A program made the position numbers and the translations under genes. A stretch of 64,000 bases of DNA, from contig NZ_KB894800.1 in the NCBI RefSeq assembly GCF_000374645.1, forward strand, positions 44,589 to 108,588. Direction: 5' to 3'. The notes below the pieces were generated by a model that did not search any database, was not told the origin of the DNA, and was given only the letters and a program-made list of their open reading frames with translations. This DNA comes from Arhodomonas aquaeolei DSM 8974 (GTDB lineage Bacteria; Pseudomonadota; Gammaproteobacteria; Nitrococcales; Nitrococcaceae). Numbering within the stretch: the first letter of the stretch is position 1; each line of letters begins with the position of its first letter. Of the stretch, positions 47,501 to 52,882 are shown in pieces.

Positions 47501-50500
47501 CGGCGTCGCGGGCCGTGACCCAGCCCGGCCGCCACGCGGCGGTGTCACCGACCTGGGCCCGCACGTCGGTATCGACGTTGTTGAGTGCGAACCCCGCACC
47601 GATGCCCACGTTCTCGCTGAGCGCCACCGCCCCGACCGCGCTCCACTGGCCGAGGTCGTGGGTCGCGCCGATGTCCACCACGCCCGCGTTCACCGTGGTG
47701 GAGGCGTCGACCGCGGCGACCACGTCGCTCGCGACGTCGTTCACCGCCGCGGAGCCGTTGCCGGCCACGCTCTTGCCCTTGCCGGCGGAAGGCGAGACCA
47801 GCAGCCGCAGGTTGCGCTCGCTGGCCGCGACATCGAACGCCGGCGCGGTGACGGTGCCGTTGACCCCCATCCCGGCCGTCGCGCTGGAGTCGTGGGTCGC
47901 GATGTTCAGGCCGGCCCCGACCGAGCCGCCCTCCGCGCTGTTCCCGAAGAGCAGCGGCCCGAGGTTGCCCGCCACCGCGAGGCGTTCGATGGCGTTGTCG
48001 GCGTGGATGCCGACACCGCCGTCCCAGTCCTGCTCGGCGTCGGTCAGGGCATCCGTACCCTCGACCCGGCCGGACAGCAGCCAGCGCGCCGTGAGCGCAC
48101 CGGTGTCGTCGTACTCGCGGTGGAGCACGCTGCTCCAGGGCGCCGGGTCGGCGGCGCTGGACGCCAGCGTCACGCCGTTGCCGACCCAGGCCTCGGCGTC
48201 GATGTCGGTCTCCATCACCGAGATCGCACCGGCCGCGGCGAGGTCGTCGGCCTCGCCGGAGGCCCGGGCGTACTGGCTCGGCAGGTTGTAGAGCGCGTCC
48301 CCCGCGTCGTAGACGTCCTTCGCCCGCTCGAGCAGCGAGAGGTAGCCGTCCCACTGGTCCATGTCCGCCAGGGCGTCGTCCAGGTCGGTCTGCAACGGCA
48401 CCGCGTTGCGCGCGCCGACACCGATGTTCGCCGCGGTCACGGTGCTGTCGTCACCGACCCAGGCCCGGGTGTCGTGGGCGGTGTTGCTGTAGACCAGCGC
48501 GACGCTGAGCCCGACCGCCGCGTTGTCCTTGCGCTTGGCACTGGCATTGACGGCGCTGACCGCGTAGTTGCGCAGGTTCGCCTGGCGCTGCAGGGACTGG
48601 ACGGCGACGTTGCCGTCCACGGTGACGTCCGCGCCACCGCCGGTGCCGAGCTCGGCGATCGCGGTGTGATCCGCGTCGGCGATCGCGACCGCGGACCCCA
48701 GGCGCAGCGGCGTGGAGCCGCTGCCGCCGTCGCTGGCGGCGAGATTGAACGCGCTGTTGATCCTGCGGGTGAGGAAGTCCAGGTACGGCGCCTGGAGCCG
48801 GTACGTCTCCCGCACGTCCCGGGCGAGCCAGTCCACGTAGCCGGCACCCGCCTTGGCCCGGGCGCTGTTACGCTGCGCATCCACCAGGTCCAGGGTCTGC
48901 ACCGAGAGGTCCCCGCCGGCGGAGAGGTCGGACCGGAAGACCGCCCTGGTGGTGCTGTCGTAGTCGGCAACGGCGACGGCCGGTGCCGCGACGGCCCCCT
49001 TGCCGATGGCCGAAAAGCTGACGTCGTTCGTCAGCGACTGCCGGGTGAAGGCATTGACCAGGACATCGGAGTCGTTGGTGGTATTCAGCGTCACGCCATC
49101 GTCGACCAGCGCGGTGGTCTCGCTGCTGGTGACCGCCACACCCAGGGCGAAGCCCATGGTCGTCAGGGCGTTGCCCCCGGCGTCGTGCTGGTTGATCGCC
49201 TCCGCGCTCTGGCGGAGGGTGTTCTCGCTGCTGGCGGTGACGTCCAGGTCGCCGTCGACATTGACCGTCGCGCCGGAGTCGATGCGCGCGCTGGTGGTCC
49301 CGCCGAGCTCGCCGTAGGCCACGCCCATGTTGAACGGGATCGCCTTGTTGTAGGCACCGAAATCGCCGTCGGCGCCATTGTCGACCCGGCGCACGGCGTC
49401 CGCGTCGACGGACACGTCGCGCTCGGCGGTCAGGGTCGCCGTGCCCTTGACGGTGACCTCGGCGTCGGAGCGGGCGATGGAGACCGCCACCATGTCCTGC
49501 ACGGCCTGGAGCTGGTCCGGATCATCGCTGGGAATGGCGTCCGCCAGACCGCTGAAGCCGTCGCGGCCATAGCCCTGGAGACGTTCGTAGAGCGACGAGA
49601 AGTTGCTGGCATCGTCAGTGATCTCGAGCACGCCGGACAGGAAGGACGGCGAGATCTCGGCGAGGCTGCCGGCATCGAGGGTGATATCCCGGCCCTTGAG
49701 TGTACCGGCCACGGTCACGGTGGCGCTGGCGTCCGCCTCGCCGGCAAGCTGGACGTCGCTGGCGGCGGCGGTGATGGTGAGATCCCCGGACGCCGACGCC
49801 TCCTGCGCATTGCGCGCGTTGACCAGTGCGCCCTCGGCCACCATGACGGTGGCCGCCGCCCCCCCGCCCGCGCCGACGGCGTCGGGGGTCTCCACGTCGG
49901 CAGCGGTGCCCCCGTTGCCGTCGCATACCGCGCAGACGTCAGCGGCATTGGCGGTGATCCGGATATCACCGGCCTGCTCGCTGTTGCCCGGGTCCGTGGT
50001 GATCTCCGCCGTCGCACCGACGCCGACATCGGGCCCGGCAATCTCGATATCGCCCGCGGCCACCTCGCCGCCGGCGGAGACCGCCGCGCCGTCATCGTCG
50101 CTCATCATGGCGGCGAGCCGGCCGTCGACCTCGACGCTGTCGCGGGCGTCGATGACGATGGAGCCGCGGGGCGCGTCAACGCCGTCGACGTTAACGGCGG
50201 ACTTGAACACCGCCCAGCCCCCGCCGTAGCCGGTGTCCGTCTGCGCCGACAGCGACGCCCCCTGGGCGACGATGGCCTCGGCACCGAAGAGACTGATCGC
50301 GCCGTCGGCATTGACCTGCCCCTCGATGGTGATGCTGCCGTCGGCGGCGTCGTAGTCGCCCCGCATCAGCCTCGCGACACGCTCGTCCATCGCCCCGCCA
50401 TCCACGGTGGCGTCGCCGACGGCCGCCAGCATGGCGTCCATCTCGGCCCCGGTGGGCGTGGTCACCACGAGGCTGCCGACGTTGACCACCCCCGAGGCCC

Positions 50501-50942
50501 CGACCACGAGGCCATGGGGGTCCGCGAAGACGATGTTGCCGCCGACACCGCCGCCCTCGCGGAGCCCGTTGAGGGTGCCGTTGATCCGGGCCCGGGCGTC
50601 GTGGACGAGGTTGACGAGGTTATCCGTGCCGTCGGGCACGTAGAGGTTCACCGTATTGCCGGTGCCGACCTCGAACCGCGCGAAGGAGTTGAAACCGGAG
50701 TCGCCCTTGACCGTGCCGGTGGTGACGTCGGTGGTCGAGCCGTTGACGTCGAGCCGGGTATCGGTGCTGCCCTCCAGATTGATCGTGTTGCCGGCCGCCC
50801 AGCCCACCGCGGGCACCAGTACGGCCGTCATTGCCGCTGTCAGTGCCGAAAGCCGGCGCGCCGCCGACGTGGTCTCGTAATGGCGGGCCGCCAGCAGCCC
50901 CCGCGCCGGTGTATACCCGTCACCCATCGTGCAACCGAACAT
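32535..50942 (-). CDS. Giant filamentous two-partner-secretion adhesin (LktA/FhaB-like TpsA)
   Basis: One uninterrupted frame of about 6,135 residues, among the largest bacterial proteins. Residues 1-50 are an extended signal peptide ending VGWAA. Residues about 51-210 are a TPS secretion domain (INLEGSTDTRLDV, NSFARFEVGTGNTVNLYVP, NIVFADPHGLVVGASGVVNVGSL). A beta-helical array rich in Ala, Gly, Asp and Thr follows to about residue 3600. About 3640-4220 is a non-repetitive region with a Ca-type acidic loop DIDGDGDAD (3845-3852); about 4417-4554 is a helical Arg/Glu-rich insert; more beta-helix follows, with about 100-residue repeats near 5156-5461, and then a Pro/Gly-rich tail. The N-terminus and mid-region recall leukotoxin LktA-family filamentous adhesins. 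Cysteines occur only as close pairs (337/340, 3812/3825, 4161/4169), apart from Cys4 in the signal. GAGG precedes the ATG at 50942. The strongly acidic composition fits a halophile. Role inferred: surface attachment or aggregation. Confidence 0.92.
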   Translation of the reverse strand: MFGCTMGDGYTPARGLLAARHYETTSAARRLSALTAAMTAVLVPAVGWAAGNTINLEGSTDTRLDVNGSTTDVTTGTVKGDSGFNSFARFEVGTGNTVNLYVPDGTDNLVNLVHDARARINGTLNGLREGGGVGGNIVFADPHGLVVGASGVVNVGSLVVTTPTGAEMDAMLAAVGDATVDGGAMDERVARLMRGDYDAADGSITIEGQVNADGAISLFGAEAIVAQGASLSAQTDTGYGGGWAVFKSAVNVDGVDAPRGSIVIDARDSVEVDGRLAAMMSDDDGAAVSAGGEVAAGDIEIAGPDVGVGATAEITTDPGNSEQAGDIRITANAADVCAVCDGNGGTAADVETPDAVGAGGGAAATVMVAEGALVNARNAQEASASGDLTITAAASDVQLAGEADASATVTVAGTLKGRDITLDAGSLAEISPSFLSGVLEITDDASNFSSLYERLQGYGRDGFSGLADAIPSDDPDQLQAVQDMVAVSIARSDAEVTVKGTATLTAERDVSVDADAVRRVDNGADGDFGAYNKAIPFNMGVAYGELGGTTSARIDSGATVNVDGDLDVTASSENTLRQSAEAINQHDAGGNALTTMGFALGVAVTSSETTALVDDGVTLNTTNDSDVLVNAFTRQSLTNDVSFSAIGKGAVAAPAVAVADYDSTTRAVFRSDLSAGGDLSVQTLDLVDAQRNSARAKAGAGYVDWLARDVRETYRLQAPYLDFLTRRINSAFNLAASDGGSGSTPLRLGSAVAIADADHTAIAELGTGGGADVTVDGNVAVQSLQRQANLRNYAVSAVNASAKRKDNAAVGLSVALVYSNTAHDTRAWVGDDSTVTAANIGVGARNAVPLQTDLDDALADMDQWDGYLSLLERAKDVYDAGDALYNLPSQYARASGEADDLAAAGAISVMETDIDAEAWVGNGVTLASSAADPAPWSSVLHREYDDTGALTARWLLSGRVEGTDALTDAEQDWDGGVGIHADNAIERLAVAGNLGPLLFGNSAEGGSVGAGLNIATHDSSATAGMGVNGTVTAPAFDVAASERNLRLLVSPSAGKGKSVAGNGSAAVNDVASDVVAAVDASTTVNAGVVDIGATHDLGQWSAVGAVALSENVGIGAGFALNNVDTDVRAQVGDTAAWRPGWVTARDAGAAAAATWSVDGLNLGAESRGQNGAFAVAGALARASGNKDSDNTAKRSDDTRSRGDGLIGTITDKAQPALDELSTWGGNLAGYFSSDGDSKGADNDIQQSDRSLPAKLSGAGSATFNVSNQRTRAVLNDVTIAAQTADADPDVDVAALSQIQQYSGSGAGAITMGGGKRDKFSSALSGALAFDWIRGSTRATVSAISADALGGLDVAAVSGGDHVAFGAGLAVDTSQSDSLSVAMSGSVGVNGQTTEAAVAASSLTLADDGNTANDVNVRAYDRTRSLLGGGALAGNTGGRGGSAGGALTVGTVANSLTAALDGTTVTGADDVTVEAASRSRVLAGALGAAVSGAQGAALSGSGTMVYLGNRVTARVDGGGSAHVDAATLDVAAHSVTGMDDFDPLFAGAAGDSLDGAGLDFTGATLGDLDTTVETEKEDLREDDSTAESRSLFDASLAGEFVIGIAGNLAAGGKASGGGSAGVIYSGSDYTATVSGLAAPGGGHGLTLSGGLDVSAVNGVETVGVAAGAGGSKSAAVLGSATALVERGTVTALVGDADGARLDASTGDADIGASHSGGYYAFSGALSAASKAATGAAIGVTDVAGSVDAGLEGTDLDAGGGLTVDAERSEAIRAAAVSGAVSKSAAIGGALSYNRIGGSVKTTVQDAGITADDVTLTTAQPDSGSSIWSAAGSVLASGKAAVGGAVSINLTDGTRETRVEDSAIDAGDGTLTLDSAAINEIVSLAVGGQAAQKVAAGGAASFNRIKDSAGVHVEGGTLSADTLNARVRDGAVDDTGGASRIATLAGNLNGSGSLAVGGGAAVGTIAQTRSVDLIDTGLDVAGTATLSSRSRGTVYGLGVAGALANKAAVAGAAASGSIASANTVTVRRVHGDAGILDVDADDTSSVYAYAISAGLGSTLGGGQASTVNRIDTATTATITGAALDDQGDVQGLGAGRITIDALADQTIRSAAVGIGGGGKAGIAGSLAVNILDADVTAAIDGGAHVASDGNLGIAARNDNRIQTVGGALSIGGTRVGAAGALGVNLLTSTTEAYIAGADTVVQADGDADNKLTVDAAAIDDAPDPTGWDDASAFDPFSALERDTRGVSGLAVNASSSQQVGSLSAAGAATLPNPSGSAAMAGVGNTSVLGGTTSAYVDAATINGQRGVAAQTVDIAAASNVYSIGYLFSGAVSGIAALSGSLDVTAIEHTTSAYADDATIHAGGDLGIQADSARGAANFVTSASAAAGNGTITMGAIRLAGETTARLRGGTATVRALTIDADDTARMSANAGSAVAGGGSAGGAFALGINETAVNAWLGGEDPDADQNDDAPPEYVTTTVNAGGAVNVKAHSDTDLVANAAAAAFTAGGGVAGSANVLLARNVTRAGVRGATLRGASAAADSRAGSLSVLAEDDTAVTGNAGSAGVATGPGSVLGASANVVVTNNATRAFVDRSDVRTSGAVNVTAEHTLDAGLFTVNGGAAPGGAAIGGTVGLLLVGPGSPVYSYSDDVSDADAAVDVSAGSELDHDGAGTLSEFDGIGGGSATTMTQRADVAAGADTGGGVFHDSADDNEDKAVNDGAAFSVSDALMADNAQETAATISGGSVNAGGAVDVHASERLASSNRAGNVQAGGGSIGAAAGMTFLRSAVIAGVDTGELDASSLTVRADAMDDGDDKAVDVLAATGSAGFAAGLGAAVSVARLENSVTARLGGSADVDDGTITVTAKDTLGVDSEADAASIGGIGAAGASIASGERRSAVAAEVLAAGTVTAGSLTVTGQGTGTTDVIARSAAGGLGGAANGAVAIGRNLAPPKDDDGNDRASVAASVGDGVNLNADATVKAVYGGGLDVESQGAAVSLGVSMGASLAFADSAVDVAATVGDDVSVRDGDGLTVTAAPAENDSADVTATSFSASGGALVGADASAAFAYGTDTVTAGVGTGLGMEGGALSVTATSDGERRAEARGYSVGGALAVGLALARASGDTDTTAGLGDGFELGADDSLSDLTVKATANQLNVSDAVAGSGGAVSGNAATAYTDARGAARAAVGDGGTVTAEKAEMVSAYNGDYGSRADSVNASLVGVSGAFSDATLTSSSTVHFGGSTLHVANGATLRAKSDVSSRHPDDTTVDAASGGVATGQAADHETTLDIATTTEVADGATLSVGEQSNDGSTPDLVLEAVTDLSAAENAVFATSGGFAAGGVASAIDATMDTDVSIGEATLSSRGNISVNTLAFSNVVHDATARTWGGAAATDASATTTVRDNQSITVADDASLTAWGYLTLAPGQAADLGRDNRLTTITTANSLVKGVIAIADASAAADQSSSASVDIGAGATVSAGRDVEITAYNETINNTVEGLAKGFQAGFIPIEDKDSSRQASSSASVVVDGSVTAGIFDRLDIHIDEDGELTYNDDAAPFIGREQRFNPTSLIEASNIDSKVAAVINQGIVDRDVDAWFLDGLFAAGGDVILRAESITGSGAIHANGGPTISVINDSARYLRLGSVTIPDNPGGSVVYTGVADGVGGSVGVDTAGAGNDATVRIRNTMEDTLNNAGYGPALFQEDTVSNVSGTIDISVANGAFASLASVLGRNVSVAVEGPMIVAPQEAEYWSPGQRPSDVWDDYAGLPYDVVDAVIYAANAYYGDRLDDGNDGLLNNDGRFTDVGGSEQAGESTILFGGCLPGVYQGGATTNCTVGTAESYEVPGGLVTHIMDIDGDGDADRQSHVPVVPTGWSLDRTTDSIDDGNTGTQTWRGAEAVAIDADVIDINGTISTGRTTERNVVITPELDEWVGLMKNQAGVKSGKGEIPHLYLDYLGDANVASEEAIRAYYDFGTDQIEIEDVSASGGGYLYLRGKVISSSDQGSIDVESGYGHIDIDNQTAHDLRVNRLGTGDGAVGTVIIADELKDLTAWYRYTQGEGIRKFIADGTDGQSIENAREVAASGSSDSFTPQSGTRWEWTDSAFFGRDTIGDDNVGWLGRWHFDDPDNPWRTTVDGHLVRDQDDDSVYHQEMSAEFWYTKDRPIRYSYGCPDEVGGTCDNGMEVLFKDKGFKTRWLYRYPRRAGLYVKRSARVDYPIDIDFSGYDSGRIDVDSGGDVILGGGVDNPSGSLSVTSRDGAIITGGDAIRTASATLEAQGDIGTGNRMLGLELTGDGALSANAAEGAVRLDLASGASITRIDAADGAQDIVIHASGALAAGSRDGDAPHIRARDLTVTSAVGGVGSAGSPLVVELVEGDNGDGGAAGGVLDVTAERDIGISDRSGDLWLDGAVSNLGDVYLAAPDGRIRDARRRVDSEAVSRETREAIWKRLKVRDEDGAESYARGRSVPAFEHRIEQAYRSYWQLMRSGRTGSDGFELTDAGLERYRTLLAARGQSDDDAAVRAYAADEYQRVTGVFEENLGGDWSARGAFQSFEADYDYQATDGQVAQLTDGAAWTDDELRRSINVAALETGGGGAVDEAPNVSGRDVTLQAGGSIGEVADPMRIDYQDLLDGSLTDEEIGALGTARAPGDVTIEHDDDGDIATLVVNQTIPMYVDAGGRFDIAAGGSAYIQALSNIRVGTVDVGDDARLLANDSITVADSAPGTITVGGDITLGASNGSIGDADGAPLALDVAGTLGGVSASGDVALEWLTGDFGVGRVIVDGSVYLDAVAGDLYRTVSDLNVSGQSVTLKADGAIGGAGAPIDVRLTGVDGTLGADSGGDAWLTSPDALTLGDGGIGGALTLRGDAAVDVAADARFVVDGHFGLTAASTTVGRDGGFTAWEEADFNLGDGDLTFLEDGGMTAWGGLSVVSGGLSLHRDASISVPGATATVTTGDWHFGEDTGFYSDGLNARMDSLTMAAGSRLNGDDGVTLGVDGDARVATIDVESDATLALDVTGDITAIAGDTPNLVTWSGGRVDVDAGGAIGTADSALAINAPTFERIEAGGGDAYLTWTSDTTGGRIEAAGTVTLNGDQAVDADTVTARTGEVTADLGAFTAGTVSAGDAVTLTTARGLDIGTAHAATSLTADNADGVFALDEAVADAAVLGNTGGDMSLGTVTTRTAGLNVAIAGGQLDAATLDAATGLTVTGTGGSDITIEDARSGGAATLANNVGGAAGGALSVDRIVSGGVLAMDNAQGVFTLDYAEAGAGATPADPWGVRLTNTGGAMTLGKVISRGHGLQATVTGGDLEAGTLDAGGRLDVTGSGRGDVTIDHAFSATAATVENTRGVLTLGEVVTATALTAGNEHGAFRVDTAEAGTTATLTGTDGPVTLGTVTTGTDQQDDNPAGLAVTVTGGDLDAGMLNAGSRLDVTGEGQGDLAIVRARSGTTMTIDNRGAGEIAFGEAGDSGWALDAGGTLDVTAVDGIAGTGARAGDSVTVNGGRIDAGRLRSMHAPVTVSAGGDVTVGEAVAETGPLSVTSTAGDLLVGTASAGTTADFRTGGGTMTVRHAESGGDMRLVNAAADTLADSGDILFGYPADPDVPLDRIDLDAGRDLTIDATGDVTGGNARAARDLAMAGYNLHFGQVRSTGRDVQLTADWNVVGARAVAHRDLGIIAGNRLLMDDARYGGSLSLKAGRDLTVGTGGDVDLTGQVEAGRDMTITSGGHIRLDGASAGRDMRFTAEGDITVAEQLDAGGRMDVVTDGDLSVGARVEAGGPMTLEVAGDATAASVTAGTLSADVDSGMGVAAAVVADGRARLDVRGDLDVGERIASQADDLDIDVGGRLTTRALEAGSDMDVITGASLGLERAVAGRTATIRAGTADGDAYAPDSDLSIGRLAGSVLTLRSGASVHLDEVIASDAMDIASQYIGIAQGRYTGDDALTLDVAGSQRPAATRVEARFDSPAIVSRWLHSNDTTLAMTGTDLMLEDAAYVDVLRATTGEAAIVVDNLDASYAGADVQLRELDRAFWLTQTGRQTRTDAYVVHARPGYRVIVPNYYEDHEEEGNVDYTGTSAERHVERQLHETEATAGAAAGPTRVVVPLPALPEFAGGAAGRDAGFVPPVNLQGRPADGGGQGRDGDGRTL
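34560..35475 (-). repeat. Three tandem ~100-residue repeats within the adhesin
   Basis: Within the giant adhesin three similar units follow one another, about 35475-35125, 35125-34825 and 34825-34560. Each has a GTVTT- or GKVIS-type strand, then xVTGGDLDAGxLxAGxRLDVTG and DITI/DVTIDHA-like strands. At DNA level a phrase such as CGTCGAGGTCGCCGCCGG recurs about 335 bases apart (around 34710 and 35045). The third unit is shorter and carries a GTDQQDDNPAG insertion. Confidence 0.65.
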
Positions 50943-51250
50943 CCTTATTGCCCTCGCTGAATACGGCAGCCGGGCCGGCACCACGGCTGCGGCGCGGTAC
51001 CCTACTACCCGTTGCGTTAGTCGGCTGTTAGCCGCCCGGACCGGATACAGGCCACAGCCTTTCGCCCGCGGTGCCCATTGCCGGCGCGGGTTTCTTGTGG
51101 CTTTAAGTCTCTGCAGCGCGTGCGCAGGTCTCAATACGGCGGGATTTGATGCATAACAAACCGCGGCTGCAGAATAATCGTCGCCGCGGGACGCTGGCGG
51201 CCCCGGGAACAGACCGGGTCCCTTCCGTCCGGCACAGGGGGGTGACACTG
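50943..51250. other. Divergent control region between the adhesin operon and the AraC gene
   Basis: These 308 bases separate the adhesin start (50942, minus) and the AraC start (51251, plus). They contain an FNR-like box at 51146-51159, a small hairpin CGGCT/AGCCG at 51022-51034, and AT-rich patches (TTTAAGTCT near 51110, AATAAT at 51173-51178) unusual for this GC-rich sequence. The frame of the adhesin stays open leftward of its start to 51266 without any homology, and the AraC frame is open back to 51146; both extensions are treated as non-coding. Confidence 0.6.
51146..51159. promoter_or_regulatory. Candidate FNR/Anr binding site
   Basis: TTGATGCATAACAA matches the FNR consensus TTGAT-N4-ATCAA at 9 of 10 specified bases. 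It is centred 98.5 bases before the AraC start and about 210 bases before the adhesin start. The genome is GC-rich, so such an AT-rich palindrome is not expected often, and it falls in an intergenic region. A -10-like AATAAT (51173-51178) follows on the plus strand. An fnr gene with intact cysteines is in the same window. Confidence 0.6.
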
Positions 51251-52216
51251 ATGAAATCCGGCGCAAGGACCGTCGAATGGATATTCGACAGCCCGGTCCC
51301 GCATGAGCAGCCGCCGAGCGTGGCCGAGATGCCGCTGCCGGGCGGGCACATGCGCTTCGAGACGGTGCAGACCGCGCACGGGGTGCGGGCCATCCTCGCC
51401 GACGGCCACACTGGCGCGGATCCGGTAAACATCCTGGCCGCCGACGAGAGCGACCTGCGCGAGATCGGCCTGATCATCCCCTGGGAGACCGCCTTCGAGG
51501 TGTTCATCCCCGGCGTCGACCAGCCCCGCACCATCCGGGACGGCCACTCGCACTGGCACATGCCCGCGGAACGCTGGGTGGATTTCAGGCTGCCGGCGCG
51601 AAGCCGGATCCGGACGGTCGGCATCACCCTCTCGAACGATCTCTTCGAGCGCCTCTCGGAAGGCGCCCACCTCCCGACGCCGGTGGCGGCGATCGGCCGG
51701 CGTCACGCCCCGGACGCGTTCGAGCTGCACCGGCGCATGGACGCGGCGTTACGCCCCGCCGTGGGGCAGCTCTTCTCCAGCCCCTACCACGGCGAGATCC
51801 GCCGCCTGTCACTGGAGGGCCGGCTGCTCGAGGTCGTCAGCGGGGCGTTCGAATCCCTGACCCGCAACGACTCGCCGGGCACGCACCTGAGCGCCTGGGA
51901 GGTGGCTCGCGTGCGCGACGCCGCCGCCGGGCTGCTCGAGCACCCGGCCTGCCCGCCCTCGATCGACGAGCTCGGGCGGGACACCGGACTGGGAGCGACG
52001 CGCCTGATGCAGGCGTTCAAGGCCCATTACGGCGTGCCGCCGGCGCAGTGGCTGCAGCAGCGCAAGCTGGAAATGGCCCACCAGCTGCTCGCAGACACGC
52101 CGCTGGGGATCAAGGAGATCGCCTTCCGCCTCGGCTACCGGCACGTGAGCAACTTCGCGAGCGCGTTCAAACGTCATTACGGCGTCACCCCGGGCAGCCT
52201 GCGCCGGCAACGGTAA
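51251..52216 (+). CDS. AraC family transcriptional regulator
   Basis: A 321-residue regulator. The C-terminal 100 residues are an AraC/XylS double helix-turn-helix: IDELGRDTGLGATRLMQAFKAHYG, then MAHQLLADTPLGIKEIAFRLGYRHVSNFASAFKRHYGVTPGSLRRQ, with the FxxxFKxxxGxxP signature. The N-terminal 210 residues are a poorly conserved sensor, and its architecture resembles PchR-like regulators of siderophore genes. The ATG at 51251 is chosen because GGGGGGTG lies 7 bases upstream and because the longer frame starts inside the FNR box. It is divergent from the giant adhesin operon, the usual position for a local regulator of that operon; the signal is unknown. Confidence 0.85.
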   Translation: MKSGARTVEWIFDSPVPHEQPPSVAEMPLPGGHMRFETVQTAHGVRAILADGHTGADPVNILAADESDLREIGLIIPWETAFEVFIPGVDQPRTIRDGHSHWHMPAERWVDFRLPARSRIRTVGITLSNDLFERLSEGAHLPTPVAAIGRRHAPDAFELHRRMDAALRPAVGQLFSSPYHGEIRRLSLEGRLLEVVSGAFESLTRNDSPGTHLSAWEVARVRDAAAGLLEHPACPPSIDELGRDTGLGATRLMQAFKAHYGVPPAQWLQQRKLEMAHQLLADTPLGIKEIAFRLGYRHVSNFASAFKRHYGVTPGSLRRQR

Positions 52217-52284
52217 CCGCCCGGTTGCCAAACACCGCGTCAGCGCCAACACTGGGGCGTCATCCGCAACGGGAAACCGGGGGC

Positions 52285-52779
52285 ATGAGCACACGCGCGC
52301 GACGCCGTAGCCGGCCGCGGCTCTGGGTGGGCTGGCGGGAATGGATCGGCCTGCCTCAGCTGGGCATCGAGGCGGTGAAGGCGAAGATCGACACCGGCGC
52401 GTCGACCTCCGCGCTGCACGCGGTCCACATCCACCGCTTCAGCGACAACGGCCGCGACCGGGTCGCCTTCGAGGTCCACCCGCTGCAGCGCCGCACCGAC
52501 CGCACCGTGCACTGCGCGGCCGATGTGCTCGAAGAGCGCATGGTCACCAGCTCCACCGGGCACCGCGAACGGCGCATCGTGATCCGCACACCACTGCTCA
52601 TCGCGGGACAGCGATTTCCCATTGATCTGTCACTGACCAACCGCGATACCATGGGTTTTCGCATGCTCATCGGTCGCCGCGCCATGAAACGCCGCCTGCT
52701 GGTGGATCCGGGGGCCTCGTACCTGGCCGGCGCGGCGGACAGCGAAGTCTGGGTACGTCGCCCGCCGCCGTCGCGGTGA
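52285..52779 (+). CDS. rimB: RimB/RimK-associated retropepsin-like protease (ATP-dependent zinc protease family)
   Basis: A 164-residue protein of the family named Zn_protease/RimK-LysX-like. Its KAKIDTGASTSALHA segment has the Asp-Thr-Gly motif of retropepsin-like aspartic proteases, which fits structural views of this family better than the old zinc protease name. TPLLIAGQRFPIDLSLTNRDTMGFRMLIGRRA is the second conserved block, with the GRRAM end. In Pseudomonas RimB cooperates with RimK, which adds glutamate to ribosomal protein S6; here rimK follows 103 bases downstream on the same strand. The start at 52285 (ATGAGCACACG) has GGGGG upstream. Confidence 0.85.
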   Translation: MSTRARRRSRPRLWVGWREWIGLPQLGIEAVKAKIDTGASTSALHAVHIHRFSDNGRDRVAFEVHPLQRRTDRTVHCAADVLEERMVTSSTGHRERRIVIRTPLLIAGQRFPIDLSLTNRDTMGFRMLIGRRAMKRRLLVDPGASYLAGAADSEVWVRRPPPSR

Positions 52780-52882
52780 CCGGGCACGGGCCCGTACGCG
52801 CCAGCCGGGGGCATCGCCCGACGCCGGGGCGGATATCCGCCGCCCTCACCATCCGCAGTAGCCAGCGTGGAACGAGATACGA

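Noticed and set aside
43479..50960. A 2,493-codon plus-strand open frame opposite the adhesin, and similar ones at 32721-36074, 36099-39695 and 40098-43316
   Set aside because: Their translations are rich in Arg, Pro, His, Gly and Val with no family-like motifs, and they mirror the adhesin codons on the opposite strand. High GC and the Ala/Gly/Asp-rich adhesin make antisense stop codons rare. The adhesin frame has a signal peptide, TPS domain and partner gene.
51146..52216. AraC start at 51146
   Set aside because: This start lies on the FNR-like box, has no ribosome-binding site and adds 35 residues with no regulator-like character; 51251 has a good GGGGGGTG element.
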